From assembly GCF_019448235.1 (NCBI RefSeq), contig NZ_CP080409.1, positions 1,736,001-1,800,000 of the forward strand: a stretch of 64,000 nt of DNA, read 5' to 3'. Numbering within the stretch: the stretch's first letter is position 1; each line of letters starts with the position of its first letter. Below are positions 1 to 8,642 of this stretch, piece after piece. The position numbers and the translations under genes were made by a program. The notes under the pieces are model-generated. The model saw only the letters and a list, made by a program, of their open reading frames with translations. It did no database searches and was not told the origin of the DNA. The DNA comes from Nocardioides panacisoli (GTDB lineage Bacteria > Actinomycetota > Actinomycetes > Propionibacteriales > Nocardioidaceae).

Positions 1-824
1 TCCACTGGCGCTCCTACTCGGTGAGCTCGGAGCCCAAGAAGGACGGGCGCCACCTGGCGATCACCGTGCGGGCGATGCCCGAGGGCTTCCTCTCCTCCCA
101 CCTGGTCAACGGACTGGAGCCGGGCACCATCGTGCGCCTCGCACTGCCCAGCGGCGACTTCGTGCTGCCCGACCCGCCGCCGGCCAAGAGCCTCTTCCTC
201 GTCGGCGGCAGCGGCATCACGCCGGTGATGGCCATGCTGCGCACGCTGGACCGCCGCGACACGATGGGCGACGTCGCCGTCCACTACGCCTCCACCACCC
301 CGGAGCGGATGATCTTCCGCGACGAGCTCCAGCGCCTGCACCACACCCATCCCAGCCTCGTCGTGCACGAGTGGTTCTCCGACGAGCAGGGCATTTTCGA
401 GCTCGCCGGCCTCGACGACCTCGTCCCCGACTGGCGCGAGCGGGAGACCTGGGCCTGCGGTCCGGGCCCGATGCTCGACGCGGTCGAGCAGTGGTGGGAG
501 GACGCCGGCCTGACCGACCAGTTGCACCTGGAGCGCTTCGCCCTCGCGGCCCGGGAGAGCGACGGCGAGGGCGGCTCGATCGCCTTCCAGAACTCCGGCA
601 AGCAGGCCGAGGCCGACGGTGCGACCACGGTCCTCGAGGCCGGCGAGTCCGCCGGCGTCGGCATGCCCTACGGCTGCCGGGTCGGCATCTGCCACACCTG
701 CACGTTGACCAAGATCTCCGGCGCCGTGCAGGACGTGCGCAACGGCGAGAAGTTCGAGCAGCCCAACGAGCAGATCCAGACCTGCGTCACCGTCCCACTG
801 GGCGAGTGCGTCATCGACATCTGA
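1..824 (+). CDS. Ferredoxin/flavodoxin reductase with C-terminal 2Fe-2S domain (5' end outside window)
   Basis: Partial gene; the reading frame is open to the left edge. The first visible residues HWRSYS carry the RxYS FAD-binding signature of ferredoxin-NADP reductases, so the true start lies upstream and the GTG at 21 is internal. GGSGITPV (about residue 60 of the visible part) is the NAD(P)-binding segment. The C-terminal 80 residues are a plant-type 2Fe-2S ferredoxin domain with CRVGICHTC and a final Cys in QTCVT. The stop is followed 35 bp later by a membrane acyl desaturase, the same pairing as M. tuberculosis Rv3230c-DesA3, where the reductase feeds NADPH electrons to the desaturase. 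That role is inferred from family and context. Confidence 0.9.
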   Translation, partial: HWRSYSVSSEPKKDGRHLAITVRAMPEGFLSSHLVNGLEPGTIVRLALPSGDFVLPDPPPAKSLFLVGGSGITPVMAMLRTLDRRDTMGDVAVHYASTTPERMIFRDELQRLHHTHPSLVVHEWFSDEQGIFELAGLDDLVPDWRERETWACGPGPMLDAVEQWWEDAGLTDQLHLERFALAARESDGEGGSIAFQNSGKQAEADGATTVLEAGESAGVGMPYGCRVGICHTCTLTKISGAVQDVRNGEKFEQPNEQIQTCVTVPLGECVIDI

Positions 825-858
825 CTCCTTCGACCCCACGACCGAGAGGACCCACCCC

Positions 859-2070
859 ATGGCCATCGCCGACGTCGCCGAGTACGCCCACCTCACCGAG
901 GAGGAGGTCGAGCAGATCGGCGCCGAGCTGGACGCGCTGCGTCGCGAGATCGAGGAGTCGCGCGGCGCGGCGGACGCGGCGTACATCAACAAGGTGATCA
1001 AGGTGCAGCGCTGGCTCGCGGCCGGTGCGCGGATCGGGATGATCGCCAGTACGCCGCTGTCGGGGCGGGCACGCAAGGCCGCCCTCGGCGTGAGCGCGGC
1101 GGCCCTGGGGGTGGCCAAGATCCTGGAGAACATGGAGATCGGCCACAACGTCATGCACGGCCAGTGGGACTGGATGAACGACCCCGAGATCCACTCCTCG
1201 ACCTGGGAGTGGGACACCGGCCAGCCGGCCGAGCAGTGGAAGCACTCGCACAACTACATCCACCACCAGTTCACCAACGTGCTCGGCCACGACAACGACA
1301 TCGGCTACGGCGTGCTGCGCATGGCACGGGAGCAGAAGTGGCACCCGGCCAACCTCGGCCAGCCGGTCTACAACGCGCTGCTCGCCAGCCTCTTCCAGTG
1401 GGGCGTGGCGCTGCACGACCTGGACATCGAGGCGATCCGCAAGCTGGAGAAGGACCCCGAGGAGATGAAGCGGCAGCTCAAGCAGATCGCTGCCAAGGGA
1501 CGCAACCAGATCCTGAAGGACTACGTCCTCTACCCGGCACTGAGTGGTCCCAAGTGGAAGCAGGTCGTGGTCGCCAACGCCAGCGCCAACCTGATGCGCA
1601 ACGTCTGGTCCTACCTGATCATCTTCTGCGGCCACTTCCCCGACGAGGCGCTCCACTTCACCGAGGAGGAGCTGGAGGACGAGACGCGCGCGGAGTGGTA
1701 CCTGCGCCAGATCTACGGCACCGCCAACTTCGAGGGCGGCGAGCTGCTGCACATCATGAGCGGCAACCTCGGCTACCAGATCGAGCACCACCTCTACCCC
1801 GACCTGCCGAGCAACCGCTACGCCCAGATCGCCGTCCGCGTGCGGGCACTGTGCGACAAGTACGACCTGCCCTACACGACCGGACCGCTGCACCGGCAGT
1901 ACGGCCAGGTGCTGCGCACGATCATGAAGCTCTCGCTGCCCAACTCGATGACGACCGACGACAAGCCCGCGACCCCGGTGTCGGCCGAGGTGCGACACGG
2001 TCGGCCGCACGAGCAGGACCGGCCGACCCGGCGCACCGAGCTCGGCGGCTGGTCGCGGCTGGGCGCATGA
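859..2070 (+). CDS. Membrane fatty acid (acyl-CoA) desaturase, DesA3-like
   Basis: 403 aa. Integral-membrane di-iron desaturase with three histidine boxes: HNVMH (96-100), HSHNYIHH (129-136) and QIEHH (307-311). This arrangement is typical of acyl-CoA/acyl-lipid desaturases that insert a double bond, commonly delta-9 in DesA3-type enzymes. Hydrophobic stretches around 70-90, 170-190 and 240-260 fit a four-helix membrane core. Start ATG has GAGAGGA upstream. It follows the reductase gene closely, so the two likely form an electron-transfer/desaturase operon. The last 50 residues are charged and polar and look dispensable. Regiospecificity cannot be read from sequence. Confidence 0.9.
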   Translation: MAIADVAEYAHLTEEEVEQIGAELDALRREIEESRGAADAAYINKVIKVQRWLAAGARIGMIASTPLSGRARKAALGVSAAALGVAKILENMEIGHNVMHGQWDWMNDPEIHSSTWEWDTGQPAEQWKHSHNYIHHQFTNVLGHDNDIGYGVLRMAREQKWHPANLGQPVYNALLASLFQWGVALHDLDIEAIRKLEKDPEEMKRQLKQIAAKGRNQILKDYVLYPALSGPKWKQVVVANASANLMRNVWSYLIIFCGHFPDEALHFTEEELEDETRAEWYLRQIYGTANFEGGELLHIMSGNLGYQIEHHLYPDLPSNRYAQIAVRVRALCDKYDLPYTTGPLHRQYGQVLRTIMKLSLPNSMTTDDKPATPVSAEVRHGRPHEQDRPTRRTELGGWSRLGA

Positions 2071-2405
2071 GCGCCGCCGCCACCACGGGTACGCCGTTCG
2101 CCTGGGCGGACTTCCCTCACGCGCTGGAGCGGGCGCGGGTCGTGCAGTGCGCCCTGAGCCGCGTCTGCGGCGCCTGCTCGCGCCCGCTGGGCCGCCCGAT
2201 CGCCTTCCTGGCCGACCGCGGCGAGCAGGACCGCAACGAGCTGCACGTGCCGCCGCTGCACCGCGACTGCGCCGAGGAGCTGCTCGCGCGCGGCGATGCC
2301 GACGCGCAGTGGGAGGTCGTGCTGACGGCCGGGTTCGAGTTCATCCGCCCCGCCAAGCACGACGAGGACCGCCGCCCCCGCTTCGCGCCGAACTCGCTGC
2401 TGTAG
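2067..2405 (+). CDS. Hypothetical protein, Cys/His-containing, co-translated with the desaturase
   Basis: 112 aa, starting at an ATG that overlaps the desaturase stop (ATGA), so translational coupling is expected. The protein has CGAC (residues 33-36) and later HRDC, a possible treble-clef-like metal site, but the family is not recognised. It is acidic and soluble with no signal peptide. The overlap and shared strand suggest a third member of the reductase-desaturase operon, perhaps an assembly or accessory factor; this is inference only. A weak hairpin follows the stop. Confidence 0.65.
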   Translation: MSAAATTGTPFAWADFPHALERARVVQCALSRVCGACSRPLGRPIAFLADRGEQDRNELHVPPLHRDCAEELLARGDADAQWEVVLTAGFEFIRPAKHDEDRRPRFAPNSLL

Positions 2406-2414
2406 CCGGACGCA

Positions 2415-2435
2415 GGCGACGTCGGTACCGTCGCC
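2415..2435 (+). terminator. Short hairpin after desaturase operon
   Basis: Inverted repeat GGCGACG / CGTCGCC with a 7-nt loop, 10 nt after the stop at 2405 and 29 nt before the next start. No T-tract follows, as is common in high-GC actinobacteria. A weak terminator is the simplest reading. Confidence 0.4.
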
Positions 2436-2463
2436 ACGTCCACGACGACCGCGGAAGGCTGCC

Positions 2464-2942
2464 GTGACCATCACCGAGGACGACCTGCGCCACCTCGACC
2501 GGTGCGTCGAGCTGGCCGAACGCGCCGTCGAGGCCGGCGACGAGCCGTTCGGGTCCGTCCTGGTCGCCCCGGACGGATCGGTGCTGCTGGAGGACCACAA
2601 CCACGTCAGCGGCGGCAACGGCACCCGCCACCCGGAGCTCGCGATCGCCCTCTGGGCCGGCGACCACCTCGCCCCCGAGGAGCGCGCGGCCCACACCGTC
2701 TACACCTCCGGCGAGCACTGCCCGATGTGCGCGGCCGCGCACGCCTGGGTGGGCCTGGGGCGCATCGTCTACGCCACCTCGACCCCGCAGCTGCTCGACT
2801 GGCTGGCCGACCTCGGCCTGCCGTCCGCCCCCGTGCGCCACTGCGCATCACCGACGTCGCCCCGGGCCTGCCGGTCGACGGTCCCGTGGCGGCGTACGCC
2901 GATCGCGTCGCAGCGCTGCACGCTCGACACCATCGCGACTGA
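2464..2942 (+). pseudogene. Nucleoside/guanine deaminase-like protein with an apparent one-base deletion
   Basis: CMP/dCMP-deaminase fold. HPE (about residue 58) supplies the zinc ligand and proton-shuttling Glu, and CPMC (about residue 82) supplies the two Cys ligands. The first 125 codons read cleanly. Near 2838 the frame is lost: the same frame then runs to 3033 through a hairpin and a tRNA gene and gives nonsense. The +2 frame from about 2838 instead gives PLRITDVAPGLPVDGPVAAY... to a TGA at 2940-2942, which matches the usual end of this family. One missing C in GTGCGCC(C)ACTGCG restores a protein of about 159 aa. The lesion may be a real mutation or an assembly error. The active site is upstream of it. 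Confidence 0.8.
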
Positions 2943-2970
2943 GCGCGGAAGGAGCACCGGCCCCGACAGC

Positions 2971-3006
2971 GAGAACCCCCTGATTCGAGCGAATCAGGGG
3001 GTTCTC
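2971..3006. terminator. Perfect 16-bp stem hairpin downstream of tRNA-fMet
   Basis: GAGAACCCCCTGATTC pairs with its exact complement at 2991-3006 around a 4-nt loop. It lies 5 nt beyond the tRNA 3' end on the minus strand and 28 nt beyond the deaminase stop on the plus strand, so it can serve both converging transcripts. No T-run is present. Confidence 0.75.
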
Positions 3007-3011
3007 GTGAG

Positions 3012-3088
3012 TGGTAGCGGGGGCAGGATTTGAACCTGCGACCTCCGGGTTATGAGCCCGGCGAGCTACCGAACTGCTCCACCCCGCG
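3012..3088 (-). tRNA. Initiator tRNA-fMet (CAU), CCA encoded
   Basis: Reading the minus strand, a complete cloverleaf starts CGCGGGG and ends in an encoded CCA. The anticodon loop is CTCATAA, giving CAU. Three consecutive G:C pairs flank the anticodon loop (GGG/CCC) and position 1 (C) is unpaired with position 72 (T). Both are hallmarks of bacterial initiator tRNA. TTCAAAT forms the T loop. Length is 77 nt including CCA. Confidence 0.97.
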
Positions 3089-3100
3089 TCGGTGAATAGA

Positions 3101-3130
3101 ACACTACGCGACGGCGTCGGACCGGGACAA
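3101..3130 (-). promoter_or_regulatory. Sigma-70-type promoter of tRNA-fMet
   Basis: On the minus strand TTGTCC (3125-3130) is separated by 18 bp from TAGTGT (3101-3106), which ends 12 bp before the mature tRNA 5' end. It sits neatly between the terminator of the upstream gene and the tRNA. Confidence 0.7.
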
Positions 3131-3132
3131 AT

Positions 3133-3166
3133 CGGGGGTGGGTGAGACACGTCTCCCCCACCCCCG
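3133..3166 (-). terminator. Hairpin terminator after the UPF0182 gene
   Basis: A 16-bp stem with one mismatch (CGGGGGTGGGTGAGAC against its partner at 3151-3166) and a 2-nt loop lies 8 nt past the stop of the minus-strand UPF0182 gene and just before the tRNA promoter. Confidence 0.7.
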
Positions 3167-3173
3167 ACCGGGC

Positions 3174-6158
3174 CTACTGGCCGGAGTCGCCCTGGTTGCC
3201 GCCGTTGCCGCCACCGCCGTTGCCGTCGCGCTGCTCGATGAGCGCGATGGCGCGGCTGAACTCGCGCTCGGCGACCGCCAACTGGCGTTCGCGCTCGACG
3301 AGGTCACCGTCGACCCGGGCCTGCTCAGCGGCCCGGAACGCCTGGTCGGCCGCGGCCAGGGCCGCGTCGATCTGCTGCTCGACGGAGCCACCGCCGCCGG
3401 TGTCGGGCTGCTCCGGTTGCTCGGGCTGTTCGCCCCCGGTGTCCGGCTCTTCGGGCTCGGGCTGTTGGCTGCCGGCCCCGTCGCCGTCCAGGGCGTCCCG
3501 CAGGGCCCCGGCGAGGTTGCGGCCGATGCCCACGTCGCTGCCGTAGCGCACGATGACGTACTGCAGGATCGGGAAGCTGGACTCGCTCGCCGCCCGCACG
3601 GCGTACACCGGCTGGATGTAGGCCAGGCCGTCACTGACCGGCAGCGTCAGCACGTTGCCGAAGATCGGCGGCGTCGCCCCCGAGACCAGGAAGTCACGCA
3701 GCTGATCACGCACGCCCTGGTCCTGCTGCATCTCGTTGGCCGCGATGCCGGGACCCGGCACGTTGTTGTCGCTCATCTCCAGCACCTGCATCTCGCCGAA
3801 GGTCGGCGAGGTGGCGTCGGAGTCCACCTGCACGTAGGCCGCGAGGATGTTGCGGTCATCGGGCACGAACGACGAGGTCAGCGTCCAGTTGGTGCCGCTG
3901 TCGTCCTCCTCGGTCACGTCCCGGGTGAAGAGGCGGTACGGCGGCTGCAGGCTCTGGCTGGCCTCCGGGTCGCTGGGCACCTCCCACAGGTCCGTGCCGC
4001 CGTACCAGGCGGCCGGGTTGGTGACGTGGTACTTCGCGAGCTGGTAGCGCTGCGCCTTGAACAGGTCCTCCGGGTAGCGGAGGTGCTCCAGGAGGCCGTC
4101 GGAGATCTCGTCCTTGGGCTGGACCGAGTCGGGGAAGACGTTCATCCAGGTCTGCAGGATCGGGTCCTCCTCGTCCCACTCGTACAGCGTCACGCTGCCG
4201 TCGTAGGCGTCCACCGTCACCTTCACCGCCGAGCGCATGTAGTTGATCTCGTCGGTGGGCACGGTCGCGAAGCCGGTCTCCTCCTGCAGCGAGTCATCGG
4301 TCATCGCCTCCAGTGACTCCCGCTGCGCGTTGGGGAACCGGTCGGTCGTGGTGTAGCCGTCCAGGATCCACTGCACCCGACCGTCGATGACCGCCGGATA
4401 GGGGTCGCGGTCCACGGTCAGCCACGGCGCCACGGCCTCGACCCGCTCGATCGGCGAGCGCTGGTAGAGCACCTTGGAGTTCTCGTGCACACGGCCGGAG
4501 AGCAGGAAGTTCGGCTCGCCGAACTTGATGCCGTAGAGCAGCTGCTTGAAGGTGTTGCCGATGTCGACACCGCCCGCGCCGTCGTACGTCGTCTCGCGGT
4601 CGGTCTCGGCGGCCTCCTCGGCGTCCTGGCTCTCGTCCAGGCCCAGGCCGAGCTCGACGTCCTCACCCTCGTCGGGCTTGCCGACGACGGAGTAGAGCGG
4701 GCTCATCTCGCCGTAGTAGATCCGCGGCTCGAAGTCGGGGTCGGAGGTGAAGACGTTCTCCGCGTCCTCGATGCCCTCGGCCCACACCATGCGACCGTTG
4801 CCCTCGTCAGCCGACACCTGGTTGGCGTACGCCGCGATGACGCCCTCGCCGTGGGTGTAGACGGTGTGCATGTTGGTCCAGTTCGGCTCCGGCACCTCGT
4901 CCGGGTCGACCTCGCGCACGCCCAGCACGAGCGGCACGTCCTCGCCGTCGATCTGGTAGCGGTCGACGTCGAGCACCGGCGGCACCGAGTAGTACACGCG
5001 TGGCTGCTGGCGCTGCTCGAAGGTCTGGAACACCTGCTGCGGGTCCACCACCGGCACCTTGCTCAGCTGCTCGTTGAGGTTGCTGACGCCCTCGGTGTCG
5101 GGGATGCCGCGGTAGTCCTGCATCTCGACGTCGTCGATGTCGTAGGCCGAGCGCGTGGCGGCGATGTTGGCCGCGATGTAGTCGCTCTCCTTGTCCGCCT
5201 CGGTCGGGTTGACCTGGAACTGCTGCACCAGCGCGGGCCAGATCATGCCGAGCAGGACCGCGGAGAGGGCGAACAGCGCCAGCCCCACCGACGGCAGCTG
5301 CCAGGTGCGGCGCCACACGTTGAGGAAGAACAGCACCGCACAGATCGCGGCGACACCGATGAGGATGTTGCGCGCCGGCAGCAGGGCGTTCTCGCCGGTG
5401 AAGTTCATGCCGGTGAACAGCGAGTTCTCCGTCAGGACCAGGTCGTAGCGGTCCAGCCAGTAGTCGACGGCCTTGAACAGCACGAACAGGCCGAGCAGGA
5501 CGCTGAGCTGGACCTGGGCGGCCCCGGAGAGCCGGTCGTGGCGCACCTGGAGCCGGATCCCGCCGTAGAGGTAGTGCACGACCGCGGTCGCCAGCAGCGC
5601 CACGATCGTGGCGGTCATCGCGAAGTCGACCAGGAAGTGCCACCACGGCAGGTCGAAGACGTAGAAGCCGACGTCCTTGCCGAAGTAGGCGTCGTCCTCG
5701 CCGAAGGAGCTGCCGTTGCGCCACATGAGGTACGCGCGCCACTGGCCCACCGCCGAGGAGCCGGCAAAGATGCCGATCACGCCGGCGACGCCGAGCAGCA
5801 GCCAGGTCCGGATCGGCGTGATCGCGTCGCGATAGCGCATCACGCTCGCGTCACCGCCGCCGAGGCCGAACAGCGGCCGGAAGCGGTAGGCGAAGTAGAG
5901 GTTGACCCCGACCGCGGCGGCCATCAGCACGCCGAAGACCAGGAAGAGGCCGATGCGGGTCCACAGCATGGTGCTGAAGACCTCGCCGAAGCCGACCGCC
6001 TGGAACCACAGCCGGTCGGTGTAGAGCGTGGCGAAGGTGGAGACCAGGAACAGCGTCGTCACCACCACGACGCCGGTGATCACCAGCGCGCGACCCCGAC
6101 TGTTGCTGCGCTGCGGCGGCCCGGGGTCCTTCGGCTCCTCGTCGAACAACTCGCTCAC
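3174..6158 (-). CDS. UPF0182 family large membrane protein (COG1615)
   Basis: 994 aa, the usual size of this actinobacterial family (M. tuberculosis Rv3193c). A cytoplasmic N-terminus is followed by seven predicted membrane helices, roughly at residues 25-45, 65-85, 115-135, 175-195, 215-235, 262-282 and 288-308. Then comes an extracytoplasmic region of about 600 residues with conserved aromatic/Pro segments. The last 100 residues are Pro/Glu/Gly-rich with a charged helix (AEREFSRAIALIEQ). Function is unknown. The GTG start overlaps the upstream PPA1309-family stop (GTGA). Together with the Lon-like PDZ gene this forms a conserved trio. Confidence 0.92.
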   Translation of the reverse strand: MSELFDEEPKDPGPPQRSNSRGRALVITGVVVVTTLFLVSTFATLYTDRLWFQAVGFGEVFSTMLWTRIGLFLVFGVLMAAAVGVNLYFAYRFRPLFGLGGGDASVMRYRDAITPIRTWLLLGVAGVIGIFAGSSAVGQWRAYLMWRNGSSFGEDDAYFGKDVGFYVFDLPWWHFLVDFAMTATIVALLATAVVHYLYGGIRLQVRHDRLSGAAQVQLSVLLGLFVLFKAVDYWLDRYDLVLTENSLFTGMNFTGENALLPARNILIGVAAICAVLFFLNVWRRTWQLPSVGLALFALSAVLLGMIWPALVQQFQVNPTEADKESDYIAANIAATRSAYDIDDVEMQDYRGIPDTEGVSNLNEQLSKVPVVDPQQVFQTFEQRQQPRVYYSVPPVLDVDRYQIDGEDVPLVLGVREVDPDEVPEPNWTNMHTVYTHGEGVIAAYANQVSADEGNGRMVWAEGIEDAENVFTSDPDFEPRIYYGEMSPLYSVVGKPDEGEDVELGLGLDESQDAEEAAETDRETTYDGAGGVDIGNTFKQLLYGIKFGEPNFLLSGRVHENSKVLYQRSPIERVEAVAPWLTVDRDPYPAVIDGRVQWILDGYTTTDRFPNAQRESLEAMTDDSLQEETGFATVPTDEINYMRSAVKVTVDAYDGSVTLYEWDEEDPILQTWMNVFPDSVQPKDEISDGLLEHLRYPEDLFKAQRYQLAKYHVTNPAAWYGGTDLWEVPSDPEASQSLQPPYRLFTRDVTEEDDSGTNWTLTSSFVPDDRNILAAYVQVDSDATSPTFGEMQVLEMSDNNVPGPGIAANEMQQDQGVRDQLRDFLVSGATPPIFGNVLTLPVSDGLAYIQPVYAVRAASESSFPILQYVIVRYGSDVGIGRNLAGALRDALDGDGAGSQQPEPEEPDTGGEQPEQPEQPDTGGGGSVEQQIDAALAAADQAFRAAEQARVDGDLVERERQLAVAEREFSRAIALIEQRDGNGGGGNGGNQGDSGQ

Positions 6159-6709
6159 TGGTCTTCCTCCACCTCATCATCGAGCGTGCCGCGCAGCAGT
6201 TCCAGCAACGCGGGCACCAGGTCGGTCCCACCCATGACCGACATGTCGTCATCGTGCTCCCGACTGCGCACCGCGCAGTAGGACGCACCGTGGCGGGTCA
6301 CGCCCGCCACGATCCTCACCTCGGCACGGTCGGGGTGCCCGGCGGCGTACTCCGCCGCCTCCTCGGGGTCCTCCGGGATCGTCCCGTCGGCACCGGGCGG
6401 CAGCACCACGCGCTCCACCACCGCCGCGCAGCCGCGCACCGCCTCGGGCCACTGGATGCCGGGCAGCAGCTCCTCCAGGGACTGCTGTGCATCGAGCTCG
6501 TCCTGCTCGATCGGGGTCAGCGACCCGGCCTCGGTCGGACCGTCCAGCCCCAGGCTCGCCGCGAGCTGCGGCTCCTGGGAGACAAGGTCGGCGGTGCCGA
6601 CCAGGGCGTAGAGGCGCGCGGGCTGGTCCCACCCGGCCGCGGCCTGGTGGGACTCGATCTCCAGCACCGCGGCCGCCAGGGCCGGGTCGACGTCCAGCTC
6701 GTAGTCCAT
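6155..6709 (-). CDS. PPA1309 family protein
   Basis: 184 aa, cytoplasmic and acidic. Starts MDYELDVDPALAAAVLEIE and ends EVEEDQ. The family is named from Cutibacterium acnes and is restricted to actinobacteria; its function is unknown. The ATG at 6709 is chosen because it sits 10 bp after the upstream stop; the open frame continues further upstream only as antisense-like sequence. Its stop overlaps the GTG of the UPF0182 gene, so the two are co-translated. RIVAGVTRHGASYCAVRSR is the best conserved-looking core. Confidence 0.8.
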   Translation of the reverse strand: MDYELDVDPALAAAVLEIESHQAAAGWDQPARLYALVGTADLVSQEPQLAASLGLDGPTEAGSLTPIEQDELDAQQSLEELLPGIQWPEAVRGCAAVVERVVLPPGADGTIPEDPEEAAEYAAGHPDRAEVRIVAGVTRHGASYCAVRSREHDDDMSVMGGTDLVPALLELLRGTLDDEVEEDQ

Positions 6710-6719
6710 CGCAGCTCCG

Positions 6720-7763
6720 TCAGCAGCTCGGCAGGTCGGCGTCACGGTCGGCGGCCCAGTCCTCGAGGGCCAGTCGGGCGTCGTGCATCGTCTCCGCCTT
6801 GACCAGGCGCAGGTCCGGGTCCAGGGCGGTGACGTCGCGGCAGTTGTCCGGCGGCACGAAGAAGAGCTCCGCCCCCGCGTCCTCGGCACCGGCGATCTTC
6901 TGCTCGATGCCACCGATCGGGCCGACCGTGCCGTCGGGGGCCAGCTCGCCGGTGCCCGCGACGACCTCGCCGTCGCTGAGCGACCCGGGGGTCAGTGTGT
7001 CGTAGATGGCCAGCGCGAACATCAGGCCCGCACTCGGTCCGCCGATGGCCTCGTTGACCCGCAGCTTGATCTCGAAGGGGAAGTCGAACCCCTGCGCGAC
7101 GGAGATGCCGACGCGGGCCTCCCCGTCCACGTCCTCGGGCGCGACGGCGACGTCGAGCTGCTCGCCGTCGCGACGGACCCGGAAGTCCACCGGGTCGTCG
7201 GACCCATTGGCCTCGACCGCGTCGACCACGTCCTGCGGGGTGCTGACCTGCTGTCCGTTGGCACTGAGGAAGACGTCACCGGCGAGGAGCTTGCCGTTGG
7301 CGGCACCGTCCTCGGCCACCGCCTGCACCTGGATCGCCGTGTCGAGGTCGTAGCCGGCCTCACCCAGCGCCACGGCCTTCGCGACGTCCTGGGACGTCGT
7401 CATCTGCACCTGGCCGCGCTCCTCCTCCTCGTCGGCGGTGAGGCTCGGCGGGTGCGCCACGTCGTGCGGCACCACGGCCCGGTCGGCGTCGGCCCAGGCC
7501 CCCAGCAGCTCGAACAGGCCGGGCTCGTAGCTGCGGGCCGTCGCGCGGACGGTGGTGAAGCGGATCTCGCCGTCGTCGTTGTAGACCTCGGTCTCGTCAC
7601 CGTCGATCTGGATGAGCTCGGCGTCGTCGGCGTCCTGGGCCAGCACGTCGAAGGTCGGACCCGGGCTGTAGATCGCGAACGGCAGCGGGGCGACCGCGGC
7701 CACCAGCAACAACGCGACCAGCAGGGGCACCGCGACGAAAGCGGCGATCCAGCGCTGGCTCAT
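6720..7763 (-). CDS. PDZ domain-containing Lon-like serine protease (YlbL family)
   Basis: 347 aa. One N-terminal membrane anchor (residues 7-30) places the rest outside the membrane. A PDZ-like domain spans about 120-210 and a Lon-type protease domain about 220-347. The Ser-Lys dyad is visible as Ser244 in GGPSAGLM and Lys289 in GGIEQKIAGA. The family matches M. tuberculosis Rv3194c and Bacillus YlbL. It is the first gene of a likely operon with the PPA1309 and UPF0182 genes (11-bp gap, then 4-bp overlap). Substrates are unknown. Confidence 0.9.
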   Translation of the reverse strand: MSQRWIAAFVAVPLLVALLLVAAVAPLPFAIYSPGPTFDVLAQDADDAELIQIDGDETEVYNDDGEIRFTTVRATARSYEPGLFELLGAWADADRAVVPHDVAHPPSLTADEEEERGQVQMTTSQDVAKAVALGEAGYDLDTAIQVQAVAEDGAANGKLLAGDVFLSANGQQVSTPQDVVDAVEANGSDDPVDFRVRRDGEQLDVAVAPEDVDGEARVGISVAQGFDFPFEIKLRVNEAIGGPSAGLMFALAIYDTLTPGSLSDGEVVAGTGELAPDGTVGPIGGIEQKIAGAEDAGAELFFVPPDNCRDVTALDPDLRLVKAETMHDARLALEDWAADRDADLPSC

Positions 7764-7815
7764 GGCGCTACCTTCTCACTTCGCTCCAACCCGGGCGTGT
7801 CCGACCTCGCAGGGA

Positions 7816-8073
7816 TCAGGACGCCTGCTGCCGGGAGGAGTCGTCCGGCTGCGTCTCGTGGCGGCGGACCTTCACGCCCGTGGCGGGATCCGGCGTACGC
7901 CGCGGGGCGGCGTAGCCGTGCCGGCGGCCCTCCTGTCGCGCCAGCGCCTCGCCGATGCGGCGAGCGACCGTCTCGCGGTCGAGCTCGCGGTGGCCGCGGC
8001 CCTGCCAGCCCACCCAGGCCATGGCGGCGAGGGTGACCAGCGCGGCGGGCGCGAGCCAGAGCAGGATCTCCAC
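7816..8073 (-). CDS. Small single-pass membrane protein
   Basis: 85 aa, GTG start. Residues 4-24 form one hydrophobic helix (LLWLAPAALVTLAAMAWVGW), followed by a basic cytoplasmic-looking tail rich in Arg and Glu. The family is not recognised. It lies between MoaE and the PDZ protease on the same strand, 52 bp before the latter. No Shine-Dalgarno is obvious. Confidence 0.65.
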   Translation of the reverse strand: MEILLWLAPAALVTLAAMAWVGWQGRGHRELDRETVARRIGEALARQEGRRHGYAAPRRTPDPATGVKVRRHETQPDDSSRQQAS

Positions 8074-8151
8074 GGGACCGAGGCTAGGCGAGCAGCCGGC
8101 CGATCCCGGGGAGGCGGCGCCGGGCGGGGCCGATCGGATGGGCCGGAGCCG

Positions 8152-8580
8152 TCAGGGCGACCCGACCCACTCGTCGCTGCCGTCGGCGAAGCGCTGGTGC
8201 TTCCAGATCGGGACCTCCGCCTTGAGGGTGTCGATCAACGCCCGCGAGGCGTCGAAGGCGCTCCCGCGGTGACCGGCAGCAGTGGCCACCACCACCGCGA
8301 GGTCCCCGACCGCGAGCTCGCCGACCCGGTGGACGGCGGCGACCGCGCGGGCGTCGTACTCCTCCGCGACCTGGTCACACACCCGCTGCAGCGCCTGCAG
8401 CGCGCTCGGGTGGGCGGAGTACTCCAGTCCCGTCACGCCCTGGTCGCGGTCGTGGTCACGGACCCGTCCGATGAAGGTCACCACGCCGCCCGAGGCCTCG
8501 TCGTCGAGGTGGCCCAGCACCTCCTCGACCGAGAGCGGCGTGTCCGAGATCGCGACGTGGCGGACTGCGGGATGGGACAT
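8152..8580 (-). CDS. moaE: Molybdopterin synthase catalytic subunit MoaE
   Basis: 142 aa. MoaE transfers sulfur from the MoaD thiocarboxylate to cyclic pyranopterin monophosphate to give molybdopterin. The diagnostic C-terminal block KAEVPIWKHQ holds the catalytic lysines; FIGRVRDHD and HRVGEL are further family signatures. ATG 8580 is preferred over GTG 8589 because TACAGT lies exactly 7 bp upstream of it on the minus strand (8588-8593), implying a leaderless message. No moaD lies beside it; the MoaD-activating MoeZ is encoded at 35.9-37.1 kb. Confidence 0.93.
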   Translation of the reverse strand: MSHPAVRHVAISDTPLSVEEVLGHLDDEASGGVVTFIGRVRDHDRDQGVTGLEYSAHPSALQALQRVCDQVAEEYDARAVAAVHRVGELAVGDLAVVVATAAGHRGSAFDASRALIDTLKAEVPIWKHQRFADGSDEWVGSP

Positions 8581-8642
8581 GTCACGCACTGTAGCCCCCG
8601 CTCACCCTGTGATCGGTTGCGGTCGCGGCGTAGTTTTGGACC

